DNA from: Acinetobacter lwoffii
GTDB taxonomy: Bacteria; Pseudomonadota; Gammaproteobacteria; Pseudomonadales; Moraxellaceae
Assembly (NCBI RefSeq): GCF_024129735.1
Contig: NZ_JAMXXK010000005.1
Location: 25,270-89,269 of the forward strand
Length of the DNA: 64,000 nt
Reading direction: 5' to 3'
Numbering within the stretch: position 1 is the stretch's first letter; every line of letters begins with the position of its first letter. Of the stretch, positions 9,401 to 16,849 are shown piece by piece. The notes under the pieces are model-generated. The model ran no database searches. It saw only the letters and a program-made list of their open reading frames with translations, and had not been told where the DNA came from. Position numbers and translations under genes: made by a program.

Positions 9401-10864
9401 CAATCCCGTATTCAGGCCGAGATTCAGGAAAGCCTGATGCGTACCCGTCTGGTTCCATTTGATCGGATGTTGCCGCGTTTACAGCGTATCGTGCGTCAAA
9501 CCTCGACCACCTTGAACCGTCCTGCAGAACTGATCGTACAGAATACCGAAGGTGAACTGGATCGTAACATTCTCGAGCGACTGGTCACCCCATTTGAGCA
9601 TATGCTGCGTAACGCGATTGACCATGGTCTGGAAGATACTGCAGATCGTATCGCACTGAACAAGCCGGAAGTCGGTTCTATTGTCTTGAACATCAGCCGT
9701 CAGGGAACCGATGTAATCGTGTCCTTTAGTGATGATGGTAAGGGGATCGATGCGGAGAAGATTCGTGAAAAAGCGCTGAGTCTGGATCTAATCAAAGCGG
9801 ATCAAGTCATTGATCAGGAAGAAATCCTGCAATTTATCTTCCATCCTGGTTTCAGTACCGCGAAAGCAGTGACCCAGATTTCTGGTCGTGGTGTCGGTCT
9901 GGATGTGGTACAAAGCGAGATCAAATCACTGGGCGGCCATGTGTCAGTGAGCTCGGAACTGGGCAAGGGTACGGTCTTTACGATTCGCGTACCGACGACC
10001 GTAGCGGTCAGCGATGCCTTGATGGTGAAAGTGGGCGATCAGCAATATGCGATTTCTCTGGCGCAGATTGACCGAATTGTGCGTATTGCACCGACCACAT
10101 TGGAAAGCTATTTCAACAGTAAAGATGACTATTTCAAGATCGATGGCGCAAACTATAAGCTGCGTTATCTGTCTGAGTTTGTTGGCAACCAGCCGATTCC
10201 ACGTCTGAATAATGTTGGTCATTCATTGCCGGTGCTGTTGATTAAAGGTAATAGTGGTCAAACCATTGCCTTGCTGGTCGATCAGTTGGTCGGTTCACGA
10301 GCGCAGATTGTAGTAAAACCGATTGGACAGCAGTTTGCCAACGTCGGGGTAGTGGCCGGTGCCACGATTCTGGGTGATGGTCAGGTCTGTCTGATTCTCG
10401 ATGGACAGAATGTTGCCCGCCAGATTCAGGCGACACAGCGTGTCAAACAGCTGAATGATCAGCGTGATGGTTCGCGTAATTCAAATGCACGTCGTCTGGT
10501 GATGATTGTCGATGACTCGGTGACTGTACGTAAAGTGACGTCGCGTCTGCTTGAACGTCAAGGCTATGATATTGTCACTGCCAAAGATGGCGTAGATGCG
10601 ATCGAGCAGCTTGAAAACGTCAGACCGGATCTGATGTTGCTGGATATCGAAATGCCGCGCATGGACGGTTTCGAAGTGACCAATCTGGTTCGTCACCATG
10701 ATATTCACCGTGACTTGCCGATTATTATGATTACCTCACGTACCGGTGAGAAGCATCGTGAACGTGCATTCAGCTTGGGCGTAACGCACTATATGGGTAA
10801 ACCGTTCCAGGAAGCGGAACTGTTGGCCAATATCCAGCAACTGATTGCTGAAAAACAGAGGTAA
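6413..10864 (+). CDS. chpA: ChpA, hybrid chemotaxis histidine kinase with four Hpt domains
   Basis: 1483 residues. Four Hpt modules are visible with candidate phospho-His at residues 66 (HTLKGSG), 238 (HTLRGSS), 555 (HTLKGGA) and 751 (HSIKGGA). A CheA-like dimerisation/catalytic region follows, with an N-box near 1067 (HMLRNAIDHG), a G1 box near 1102 (DDGKGID) and a G2 box near 1160 (GRGVGLD). Then come a CheW-like domain (about 1210-1340) and a C-terminal receiver with phospho-acceptor Asp1411 (LLDIEMPRMDG). It phosphorylates PilG and PilH. Pseudomonas ChpA is much longer and has more phosphotransfer modules, so this is a compact form. The start ATG is at 6413; an out-of-frame ATG lies just upstream. 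Confidence 0.95.
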   Translation: MKEILKNLVETTTLPEDSYLDQDAEILEIFVEEIEEIFVELNALFPEWLSNPDHQENLKTIRRHFHTLKGSGRMVGAKSAGEMAWAVEDTLNRVLSGSIQLTPTVQKFAQAVLNVYQYALYPKFKHVQQLDLDLRPMVLLGQQLQQQISPEPALEELLALADHLTAEGQMTGLELADNEPSEVELTIAPVEVPVRSDIEETVAIFIEEAEEHLDTIATFLRTEDEKSQDYNALIRAIHTLRGSSSMAQIDQIFEASSKVEHLFKTLLQDEIASTSKETALLIQYAEFVSDYLHLLRQGNTAKLDAVYATFERVWHDYGFAVTETNSIQTQGLVSKLVELDIDLLLDAEFEFDKRAQVDYPEYIQALSQQAAELLAHTESRAAQGIHEFTADLKSAYDALLEKPVLLNSDYAYELFAQAHQEFIHLFDTLAAGQRVILNDEIQKILSELSAFVQQDLEIFAEDNTNQNVELSSEATQVAETVATGSVDFAGLSQRIAADRQQQQSTETNRDFDEELLSIFLEEADELLAGIDEDLNTWSKKQDDTTSLNNLMRHLHTLKGGANMIAASHIGLIAHELESIYERVIRQQIAVTPALIQIIRLVQDNISDRIQSIREDGIDYPAPEAIAILQNIQALVFGQAVAAVQSMGAVVEVAEVEATSISEPQLEESTATQQPATDLAEAEELLEILESPKPIEDTPVERSEEDELKSIVEESFLEESEEILANAEKLLSQWFDQRSDRSLLLQLQRAAHSIKGGARMVDVEEVASIAYELETTFEQFAVYQFNSNAYDGLLQKTLVWLRQAIFQRDYSGFEPLHSSLKKIAYVDVTAQLPERLAKTDNLVVSTDFGFVEGDGTEPPRMMGEWANSGTSDSNNEMIRISADLVEKMIDLSGENSINRSRIEMDLGQLGNTLNEMELAIKRLADQLRRMEGELESQIIAKHGSENSRYADFDPLEMDQYSSLNQLSKSLAESASDLVDFKSTLADKIRETEGLLLQQSRIQAEIQESLMRTRLVPFDRMLPRLQRIVRQTSTTLNRPAELIVQNTEGELDRNILERLVTPFEHMLRNAIDHGLEDTADRIALNKPEVGSIVLNISRQGTDVIVSFSDDGKGIDAEKIREKALSLDLIKADQVIDQEEILQFIFHPGFSTAKAVTQISGRGVGLDVVQSEIKSLGGHVSVSSELGKGTVFTIRVPTTVAVSDALMVKVGDQQYAISLAQIDRIVRIAPTTLESYFNSKDDYFKIDGANYKLRYLSEFVGNQPIPRLNNVGHSLPVLLIKGNSGQTIALLVDQLVGSRAQIVVKPIGQQFANVGVVAGATILGDGQVCLILDGQNVARQIQATQRVKQLNDQRDGSRNSNARRLVMIVDDSVTVRKVTSRLLERQGYDIVTAKDGVDAIEQLENVRPDLMLLDIEMPRMDGFEVTNLVRHHDIHRDLPIIMITSRTGEKHRERAFSLGVTHYMGKPFQEAELLANIQQLIAEKQR

Positions 10865-10867
10865 TAT

Positions 10868-11326
10868 ATGAGTCAGACCAATTCAAGCAATAAAATGGCT
10901 GATCAGATTAGCCAGCAGGAACTTCAGCATCTGATTACGGTATCGACCGGATTTATTGATGCCTATATTATTGACTGTCATGGCAAAGATCCGATGTTAT
11001 TGCCACAAAACATTGTCCTGTCAGCACTGGATAGCAATACTCAGGTCAAAACTGTAGAATGGCATGAGGCACAGTTACCGGTCTATGCAGTGAATGATCC
11101 GTCACGTCAAAATGGGGTGGCACTGGTGATTGAGGGGGATGAAATTACTCAGCGCTTTGCCCTGATGTGTAATGAAATGCCGAAAACCATCCGGATTCGT
11201 ATTTCCGAAGTGGTCGATGTCGATCAGCCGGTGAATGATCCTGCCATCTTTCAATATGTGCGCATGAACGAACAGCTGTTCCATATTCCGAATATGACCA
11301 ATATTCAGGCTACAATCGGGCTGTAA
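10868..11326 (+). CDS. chpC: ChpC-like CheW-type protein
   Basis: 152 residues starting three bases after the chpA stop, last gene of the Pil-Chp cluster. The sequence is weakly CheW-like: a beta-rich segment around LPVYAVNDPSRQNGVALVIEG, then FALMCNEMPKTIRIRISEVVD. By position and size it corresponds to ChpC, a second coupling protein in Pseudomonas. I see no ChpB-type methylesterase. The family call rests partly on position; the sequence match alone is moderate. Confidence 0.7.
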   Translation: MSQTNSSNKMADQISQQELQHLITVSTGFIDAYIIDCHGKDPMLLPQNIVLSALDSNTQVKTVEWHEAQLPVYAVNDPSRQNGVALVIEGDEITQRFALMCNEMPKTIRIRISEVVDVDQPVNDPAIFQYVRMNEQLFHIPNMTNIQATIGL

Positions 11327-11343
11327 TCCAGGCTATAAAATAT

Positions 11344-11373
11344 AAAAAAGGAACTCCATGGAGTTCCTTTTTT
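11344..11373. terminator. Bidirectional terminator between chpC and dapE
   Basis: Perfect 18-bp palindrome (GGAACTCCATGGAGTTCC) flanked by six A on the left and six T on the right, so it can serve both the plus-strand Pil-Chp operon and the minus-strand dapE. Confidence 0.9.
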
Positions 11374-11391
11374 ATTGCGTTATGAATTTAC

Positions 11392-12528
11392 TTAATTGGC
11401 AAGTAAATTCACGAGAATCTGCTCATAGATTTCAGCCAATGGCTCTAAGTCTGCAATATCGACATGTTCATTGATCTGATGAATCGTGGCATTCAATACG
11501 CCAAGTTCCAGTACCTGTGCGCCGGTAGGGGCAATAAAGCGGCCATCTGAGGTACCGCCCGAAGTCGATAGTTCAGTTTCAGTCCCCGTCACATTCAGAA
11601 TGGCGGTTTTAGCTGCATTTACTAGTTCACCAACTGGCGTCAGGAAAGGCAGGCCAGATAAAGTCCAAGAAATGTCATAATCCACACCATGACGATCCAG
11701 AATTTCTAAAGTACGTGCTTTAAGTTCTTCAGCGGTCACTTCAGTTGAATAACGCCAGTTGCACAATAGGTTCATGGTGCCGGGAACTACGTTAGTTGCG
11801 CCTGTACCCGAATTGATATTGGAAATCTGGAAGGTCGTCGCCGGGAAATATTCGTTGCCATGATCCCAGACTGTGTCGCACAGTTCAGCAATGGCTTTGG
11901 AAGCGGTATGAATCGGATTGACGGCCAGATGCGGATAAGCCACATGACCCTGTTTGCCTTTTACAGTCAGGTTGGCATTTATTGAACCACGACGGCCATT
12001 TTTGACAATATCACCCAATGTATTGGTACTAGACGGTTCACCGACCAGACACCAGGTGATTTTCTCATTACGCGCTTCCAGTGTTTCAATCACTTTCACC
12101 GTGCCATTAATCGACGGGCCTTCTTCATCTGAAGTGATCAGGTAGGCAATCGAGCCTTTATGGTCTGGATATTTTTCTACAAAACGTTCTGTGGCAACTA
12201 CCATAGCTGCTAAAGCGGTCTTCATGTCGGCACTGCCACGACCATAAAGTTTGCCTTCACGGATTTCAGGTAAAAAAGGATCTGAGTTCCAGGCATCCAG
12301 ATTACCGGTTGGCACGACATCGGTATGGCCAGCAAAACAGAAGACCGGACCTTCTGTGCCTTTGCGTGCCCAGATATTATCTACATCTTCAAAGCGCATG
12401 GATTCAATGTTGAAACCAATCTTCTTTAAACGTTCAGCCATGATGTTCTGGCAGTCATGATCAATCGGTGTGACAGAAGGCTGACGTAATAGTTGCAGGC
12501 TTAAATCGAGGGTAGCGGAAGAGCTCAT
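11392..12528 (-). CDS. dapE: DapE, succinyl-diaminopimelate desuccinylase
   Basis: 378 residues, full length for the family. It hydrolyses N-succinyl-L,L-diaminopimelate to succinate and L,L-DAP in lysine and peptidoglycan synthesis, in the cytoplasm. M20 peptidase motifs are clear: the metal-binding His68 and Asp70 ([11 protein letters not shown]), Asp101 (YGRGSADMK), catalytic Glu135 with metal-binding Glu136 ([13 protein letters not shown]), Glu164 (LVGEPSST), and a late His in [11 protein letters not shown]. Convergent with the Pil-Chp operon and sharing its terminator. Confidence 0.96.
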   Translation of the reverse strand: MSSSATLDLSLQLLRQPSVTPIDHDCQNIMAERLKKIGFNIESMRFEDVDNIWARKGTEGPVFCFAGHTDVVPTGNLDAWNSDPFLPEIREGKLYGRGSADMKTALAAMVVATERFVEKYPDHKGSIAYLITSDEEGPSINGTVKVIETLEARNEKITWCLVGEPSSTNTLGDIVKNGRRGSINANLTVKGKQGHVAYPHLAVNPIHTASKAIAELCDTVWDHGNEYFPATTFQISNINSGTGATNVVPGTMNLLCNWRYSTEVTAEELKARTLEILDRHGVDYDISWTLSGLPFLTPVGELVNAAKTAILNVTGTETELSTSGGTSDGRFIAPTGAQVLELGVLNATIHQINEHVDIADLEPLAEIYEQILVNLLAN

Positions 12529-12602
12529 ACGGTATTCAACAGTCGATAATTTTTTCGGTTCTATAATAGGCGAATATAGACGTGAATGTGAACGACTGAT
12601 AT

Positions 12603-12629
12603 AAAAAAACCCTATCTGAGATAGGGTTC
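12603..12629 (-). terminator. Rho-independent terminator of the entericidin-like gene
   Basis: On the minus strand a stem AACCCTATCT/AGATAGGGTT is followed by a run of T. It lies about 20 bases after the stop of the small lipoprotein gene and upstream of dapE. Confidence 0.85.
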
Positions 12630-12649
12630 TGTGAGCGTTTAGGAAAAAA

Positions 12650-12799
12650 CTAGTTTTGACGGATTTCGTCAGAGGTTTTTTCAGCAGTATTGGTTACCGC
12701 ATCGCCAGCCTTAGACACATCTTTGCCCATGCCTTTTACGGTGTTACAGCCAGTCAATACAAAAGCCATCATTAATGAAGCAGCAAGAATTTTTTTCAT
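12650..12799 (-). CDS. Entericidin-like small lipoprotein
   Basis: Only 49 residues. Three in-frame ATG codons stand in a row (12805, 12802, 12799); the third is preferred because GGAG lies six bases upstream of it and directly abuts the first. The protein starts [20 protein letters not shown], a classic signal with lipobox LTGC (Cys18), followed by a short amphipathic segment ([20 protein letters not shown]). This is the entericidin A/B pattern: short outer-membrane lipoproteins, in enteric bacteria paired as antidote and toxin. Only one copy is seen here, with its own terminator. Physiological role in Acinetobacter not known to me. Confidence 0.88.
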   Translation of the reverse strand: MKKILAASLMMAFVLTGCNTVKGMGKDVSKAGDAVTNTAEKTSDEIRQN

Positions 12800-12914
12800 C
12801 ATCATCTCCGTATAATCAATAATAAAATTATTATGATGTGGGACTTAGAGTAGAAAATATACGCTCTAAAAAATATGTGGTTTTCATAGTGCTTCGGTTA
12901 ATAAATGTAATGCT

Positions 12915-13790
12915 TTATAGGGGCTTATGCGATGGATGCTGGATCAGCACCGGATTGCGATACATATAAAAGTCATCACTATCGAGTTTTTTATAAAGTC
13001 CATCCGTCCACCAGATCGCAGCTGAACTGCTCGGCCGGGCTTGCGGATAAATCCATTCATGTCGTTGCAGACGATAGAAACCGTGCTGTGCAGCAGGAAT
13101 ATGCTGTCCCCATAAGCCCAGACGACGCTCGGTATTGATCCATGAGGGAATTGGCTGATCGGCATGATGTGTAGGCAAATACAGCTGTCCCTTGAGGACG
13201 CAAAACCGTCTTTGAATGGGATGCTGCAAAGCCTCATCAAACTGGAATTGTTTTTGTGTGAAATGTTTCATTTTTCTGATTAAAGTATCGGTGCGGTTTA
13301 GGCCATACCAATGCGGCAGGCTAAAATCTGCTTCGGCCAGATAATATTTCAATGCCACTTCCCAATGTTCAATCTGTCCTGTATCAGTATTTAATAACAG
13401 AAAATCTAGCTCCCCCAGGGTTTTGGCGCCTTCAATCTTTTGCAGACTATGAGCAAGCAGCTGATACGGATGATAGGCATCATCGAGTAACCAGAACCAG
13501 ATCAGCATTTCAAAGCGCAGCCCTAAACGCGTACTTTTCAGTTGCTGCACAAATTCGATTAATTCTTCTGGATGCTGATCAAGAAACTCTAAACGTGGAT
13601 GGTAACGGCTCAGATAGTGCTGCCAGGCCTGGCTTTCATGCAGTTCAAAGTGATGTATAAGCTCAAGTTCATCCGGAATGCCGGACAGGATATTCGGACT
13701 GCCGACAGCGAATGCCAGTTGACGCACCAGAGGATGTTGATAACGTTGCCATGCCTCTACAAGATTTTGGTTTAAACTGGAAAAGGGCAT
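12915..13790 (-). CDS. DUF1853 family protein
   Basis: 291 residues, soluble, no signal or membrane segment. It matches the DUF1853 pattern: N-terminal AWQRYQHPLVRQLAFAVGSPNIL, a central EMLIWFWLLDD...HPYQLLAHSLQ segment, and a beta-rich region with GELDFLLLNTDTGQIEHWEVALKYYLA, which resembles the acidic core of a PD-(D/E)XK nuclease fold (Asp, then Glu-x-Ala-x-Lys). That nuclease-fold resemblance is my inference, not a known activity. Single gene, divergent from ybaN. Confidence 0.82.
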   Translation of the reverse strand: MPFSSLNQNLVEAWQRYQHPLVRQLAFAVGSPNILSGIPDELELIHHFELHESQAWQHYLSRYHPRLEFLDQHPEELIEFVQQLKSTRLGLRFEMLIWFWLLDDAYHPYQLLAHSLQKIEGAKTLGELDFLLLNTDTGQIEHWEVALKYYLAEADFSLPHWYGLNRTDTLIRKMKHFTQKQFQFDEALQHPIQRRFCVLKGQLYLPTHHADQPIPSWINTERRLGLWGQHIPAAQHGFYRLQRHEWIYPQARPSSSAAIWWTDGLYKKLDSDDFYMYRNPVLIQHPSHKPL

Positions 13791-13877
13791 AGTACAACCT
13801 GTGAAAAGTGCAGAAATACAACGGACAGTATCGGAAAACGCTTTATACTACCTGAATTCTGCGGTTAGGGTTGATGT

Positions 13878-14360
13878 ATGAAAGTGTTGTTTTGGCGAAG
13901 TCTGGTGGTGCTGTTTGTGATCCTGGGCTTTATCGGTGCAATCCTGCCGGGTATGCCAACAACGGTCTTTTTGATTCTGGCCGCCTGGGCCTCATCCAAA
14001 GGCTGGCCACAAATGGATGAGTGGTTATTGAATCATCCCAAATATGGTCCGACCTTAAGAGATTGGCGTGCCCACGGTACTGTACCGCGTAAGGCCAAAT
14101 GGCTGGCCAGTATCATGATGCTGATCAGCGGGATCATCATGCTGTTTACTACTGCACCCTTGGCCGTAAAAGCCTTTACCAATATTACGATGCTGATCGT
14201 CGCGATCTGGTTATGGCGACGCCCTGAACCGAATCAGATCATTATTCAGCAAAATACAGTTGACCCAGAAAAGACAGATCTACCAACAGCGCCATCTGAA
14301 GATAATCAGTTAAACCCTATAAAGCCAAATAAAATAAAGTCTGAGAATAACAAGTCATGA
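13878..14360 (+). CDS. YbaN family (DUF454) inner-membrane protein
   Basis: 160 residues. The first about 120 fit DUF454/YbaN: TM1 (LVVLFVILGFIGAILPGMP) with the conserved GxxLPGMPTTVFLILAAWA run, a loop containing WLLNHPKYGP and WRAHGTVPRKAKW, then two further membrane segments. A polar tail of about 45 residues follows. Its stop overlaps the next start by four bases (ATGA), so it is translationally coupled to the YkuD-domain gene. Function of the family is not established. Confidence 0.88.
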   Translation: MKVLFWRSLVVLFVILGFIGAILPGMPTTVFLILAAWASSKGWPQMDEWLLNHPKYGPTLRDWRAHGTVPRKAKWLASIMMLISGIIMLFTTAPLAVKAFTNITMLIVAIWLWRRPEPNQIIIQQNTVDPEKTDLPTAPSEDNQLNPIKPNKIKSENNKS

Positions 14361-14890
14361 ATACCTTGCATCTGGATCAAGCCGATATCCTGATTGATCT
14401 TGCCCAACAAAAACTGTATCTGCCCCGTCTAAACAAGCAATATCTGATTTCCAGTGGCAAAAATGGCATTGGTGAAACTGAAAATAGTGGCAAGACTCCT
14501 CGTGGCTGGCACAAGATTGCTGAAAAGTTTGGTCAGAATGCTCCCTTAAATAGTGTATTTGTCGCACGTCAGGCGACGGGTGAAATTTATAATCCTCAAT
14601 TGGCGGCAGAATTCCCGCAGCGGGACTGGATCCTGACGCGCATTTTATGGCTGAGTGGCCTTGAAGCGGGTTTTAATCAAGGCGAGGGCTGCGATACCTA
14701 TCAGCGTTATATCTATATTCATGGCACCCCAGAAACCGAAAAGATGGGAGAGCCGCTGTCGCACGGCTGTATCCGTATGCGTAATCCGGAGGTCGCTGAA
14801 TTATTTGACCTGATCAGTGAAGATGCACTGGTCTATATTTCAGAACAGGCATTAGATCTGGGCAGGCTGAATGTTTCGAAAAGCGAATAA
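14357..14890 (+). CDS. YkuD-domain (L,D-transpeptidase fold) enzyme without signal peptide
   Basis: 177 residues. The catalytic motif is intact: His122 (YIHGTPE) and HGCIRMRN with His136 and nucleophile Cys138. The N-terminus (MNTLHLDQADILIDLAQQKL) is not a signal peptide or membrane anchor, and no LysM domain is present, so the enzyme is predicted cytoplasmic. In A. baumannii a cytoplasmic YkuD protein called ElsL (LdtK) acts as an L,D-carboxypeptidase trimming tetrapeptides in peptidoglycan recycling; this gene may be its counterpart. A periplasmic L,D-transpeptidase is less likely. Coupled to ybaN by a 4-bp overlap. Confidence 0.85.
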   Translation: MNTLHLDQADILIDLAQQKLYLPRLNKQYLISSGKNGIGETENSGKTPRGWHKIAEKFGQNAPLNSVFVARQATGEIYNPQLAAEFPQRDWILTRILWLSGLEAGFNQGEGCDTYQRYIYIHGTPETEKMGEPLSHGCIRMRNPEVAELFDLISEDALVYISEQALDLGRLNVSKSE

Positions 14891-15383
14891 AAGTTAGATT
14901 TTAAGATTATGTGAAAATGGTTTTGTTTTTATGGACTGAATCTGCTTGGTGGAGACAGCATAAAAGATTGATTAATCTGATCCAGATGGTATTTTTATCG
15001 CATGGAATGGGTTAAATGATTATTTGAAGCTTAGATTTACTGGCATTTTCTGAATAAAAATAAATGACAGTTGAAAGATTACATGAACACAACGTCGAGT
15101 ATTTTAAAGCTTTGTATAATCCTTAATCAGAATTGCAATATGTCGTGTGGTTAGACTGAAACTTCGCAGGGTAAAACACAAAATTTCGCTTCAATTTTCA
15201 TTTTGAAAATTAAAAAATTTCGGTAGAGACTTAAAAAATAAACAAAAAGTGTTGTTTTTTTTAACAAACAACCTATTTTTTAATCACTCACACCTAAAAA
15301 GTGGAAAACATTCCGAAAAGCGTTTGACAGGCTGTGCAGATTCTCTATAATGCACCCATCAAACGATGATAGACGTTTAGAAA
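14891..15383. other. Gene-free 493 bp upstream of tRNA array
   Basis: No credible ORF on either strand. Composition is AT-rich, with poly-T/poly-A tracts around 15,240-15,290 that could act as an UP element for the strong tRNA promoter at its right end. No repeat or hairpin of note was seen. Confidence 0.6.
15324..15351 (+). promoter_or_regulatory. Consensus sigma-70 promoter for the tRNA array
   Basis: TTGACA (15324-15329) and TATAAT (15346-15351) are both perfect, with a 16-bp spacer. The bases after the -10 (GCACCC) form a GC-rich discriminator, the hallmark of stringently controlled stable-RNA promoters. It lies 32 bp before the first tRNA. Confidence 0.92.
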
Positions 15384-15459
15384 GGGCGCTTAGCTCAGTT
15401 GGTAGAGCGTCTGCCTTACAAGCAGAATGTCGGCGGTTCGATCCCGTCAGCGCCCACCA
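15384..15459 (+). tRNA. tRNA-Val (TAC), copy 1
   Basis: 76 bases with encoded CCA. Acceptor GGGCGCT pairs with AGCGCCC; the anticodon loop CTTACAA gives TAC; the T-arm reads GGTTCGATCCC. First of eight tRNAs downstream of a consensus promoter. Confidence 0.97.
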
Positions 15460-15487
15460 AGCTCTTTCATGTTGAGACCTTATAGTT

Positions 15488-15564
15488 GCAGCGGTAGTTC
15501 AGTTGGTTAGAATACCGGCCTGTCACGCCGGGGGTCGCGGGTTCGAGCCCCGTCCGCTGCGCCA
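15488..15564 (+). tRNA. tRNA-Asp (GTC), copy 1
   Basis: 77 bases with encoded CCA. Acceptor GCAGCGG pairs with CCGCTGC, discriminator G; the anticodon loop CTGTCAC gives GTC. Confidence 0.97.
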
Positions 15565-15612
15565 CTTTAAGATCTTGATTTTCGTTTGCCACAATAGCGA
15601 CATTGTATAAAT

Positions 15613-15689
15613 GCAGCGGTAGTTCAGTTGGTTAGAATATCGGCCTGTCACGCCGAGGGTCGCGGGTTCGAGTCCCGTCCGCTGCGCCA
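15613..15689 (+). tRNA. tRNA-Asp (GTC), copy 2, variant
   Basis: As the other Asp copies but with three differences: the outermost anticodon-stem pair is T-A instead of C-G (a compensatory double change), and one T-loop base is T instead of C. The fold is kept, so it should be functional. Confidence 0.97.
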
Positions 15690-15710
15690 TTTATACGATA
15701 GACCTTTTGA

Positions 15711-15786
15711 GGGCGCTTAGCTCAGTTGGTAGAGCGTCTGCCTTACAAGCAGAATGTCGGCGGTTCGATCCCGTCAGCGCCCACCA
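15711..15786 (+). tRNA. tRNA-Val (TAC), copy 2
   Basis: Identical in sequence to Val copy 1, CCA encoded. Separated from the preceding tRNA-Asp by 21 bases. Confidence 0.97.
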
Positions 15787-15800
15787 GATTCTTTTGCGAT

Positions 15801-15877
15801 GCAGCGGTAGTTCAGTTGGTTAGAATACCGGCCTGTCACGCCGGGGGTCGCGGGTTCGAGCCCCGTCCGCTGCGCCA
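15801..15877 (+). tRNA. tRNA-Asp (GTC), copy 3
   Basis: Identical to Asp copy 1, CCA encoded. Only 14 bases separate it from the preceding tRNA-Val, so both must come from one precursor. Confidence 0.97.
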
Positions 15878-15946
15878 TTTCAAAAGAAATTAAATTGAGG
15901 TCCCTGAGCCTGAATTTAATAAACTAAAGATTGACACTCTTTATCA

Positions 15947-16022
15947 GGGCGCTTAGCTCAGTTGGTAGAGCGTCTGCCTTACAAGCAGAATGTCGGCGGT
16001 TCGATCCCGTCAGCGCCCACCA
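15947..16022 (+). tRNA. tRNA-Val (TAC), copy 3
   Basis: Identical to the other Val copies, CCA encoded. Confidence 0.97.
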
Positions 16023-16034
16023 GATTCTTACGAT

Positions 16035-16111
16035 GCAGCGGTAGTTCAGTTGGTTAGAATACCGGCCTGTCACGCCGGGGGTCGCGGGTTCGAGCCCCGT
16101 CCGCTGCGCCA
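16035..16111 (+). tRNA. tRNA-Asp (GTC), copy 4
   Basis: Identical to Asp copies 1 and 3, CCA encoded. Lies 12 bases after Val copy 3. Confidence 0.97.
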
Positions 16112-16216
16112 TCCTAAGATGAGAAGCTTGGATTTCTGAGATCTGAGTTTTCAAGATACCAAGACTACATTCCTTGTTGGTCTTGCGTCATTTAAAACAA
16201 CACTGTTGTTTTCTCA

Positions 16217-16292
16217 GGGCGCTTAGCTCAGTTGGTAGAGCGTCTGCCTTACAAGCAGAATGTCGGCGGTTCGATCCCGTCAGCGCCCACCA
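16217..16292 (+). tRNA. tRNA-Val (TAC), copy 4
   Basis: Identical to the other Val copies. Last of the array, after the longest spacer (105 bases). No strong terminator is seen before the next gene at 16365. Confidence 0.97.
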
Positions 16293-16364
16293 TATCTTCT
16301 TGCTTCAACTCTATTTATTCCTTAGAATCTAATTTTATTATAATAATATTAAGATTTCACGACC

Positions 16365-16826
16365 ATGAGAAATCCCTATAAGCGCAAAGCCGCGACCAAA
16401 TCCCAAAAAACTGCTTTCGATCCTCAACAGCTTTATAAGCAATATATTGAAGCCATTGTTTCCAATGCTGGCATTTTTGCACTCTACCAAGATGGCTGGG
16501 CCTTATGTGCCACACCGACTGGACAGCGCGCATTTGCCTGCTGGCAAAGTAAAGGTCTGGCTCGACTGCTGATTAAAGACAATTGGGCAAATTACGAGAT
16601 TCAGGAAATTAGCCTCAAGGATTTTGTAGAGAAAGTCATTCCCTTTTTACGTCAGGAAAGTACCATTGTTTCGCTTGATCTGACCCCAGAAGGGCAGAAT
16701 ATTCTGGTAGCACCCGAAAAATTATTACTCGATATCAAAAATTATCTGTATCAGATTTATGTGCAAAAGCCGGAACTGTTTAAAAATCCGGATATGCCTT
16801 TGCCTAGGCAGATCCGGTTAAATTAA
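16365..16826 (+). CDS. DUF2750 domain protein
   Basis: 153 residues, soluble. After a basic N-terminus the DUF2750 pattern is recognisable: YKQYIEAIVSNAGIFALYQDGWALCATPTGQRAFACWQ (residues about 25-65), then FVEKVIPFLRQESTIVSLDLTPEGQNILVAPEKLLLDI. The domain is small and of unknown function. Sits 72 bp after the last tRNA and could be read through from the array. Confidence 0.82.
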   Translation: MRNPYKRKAATKSQKTAFDPQQLYKQYIEAIVSNAGIFALYQDGWALCATPTGQRAFACWQSKGLARLLIKDNWANYEIQEISLKDFVEKVIPFLRQESTIVSLDLTPEGQNILVAPEKLLLDIKNYLYQIYVQKPELFKNPDMPLPRQIRLN

Positions 16827-16849
16827 TTATCTTGTTTTAAACAGTGTGT

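Noticed and set aside
15931..15946. Second TTGACA inside the tRNA array as an internal promoter
   Set aside because: There is no -10 at suitable spacing; the next tRNA begins only about ten bases later.
15924..16154. 76-residue minus-strand ORF (contains RTGLEPATPGVTG and TGSNRRHSACKAD)
   Set aside because: It is the antisense of tRNA-Val and tRNA-Asp genes. This kind of translation is a well-known false protein found in many databases.
15384..16292. Repeated segments resembling a CRISPR array
   Set aside because: The repeats are full tRNA genes with cloverleaf pairing and CCA ends, spacers vary from 12 to 105 bases, and no cas genes are near.
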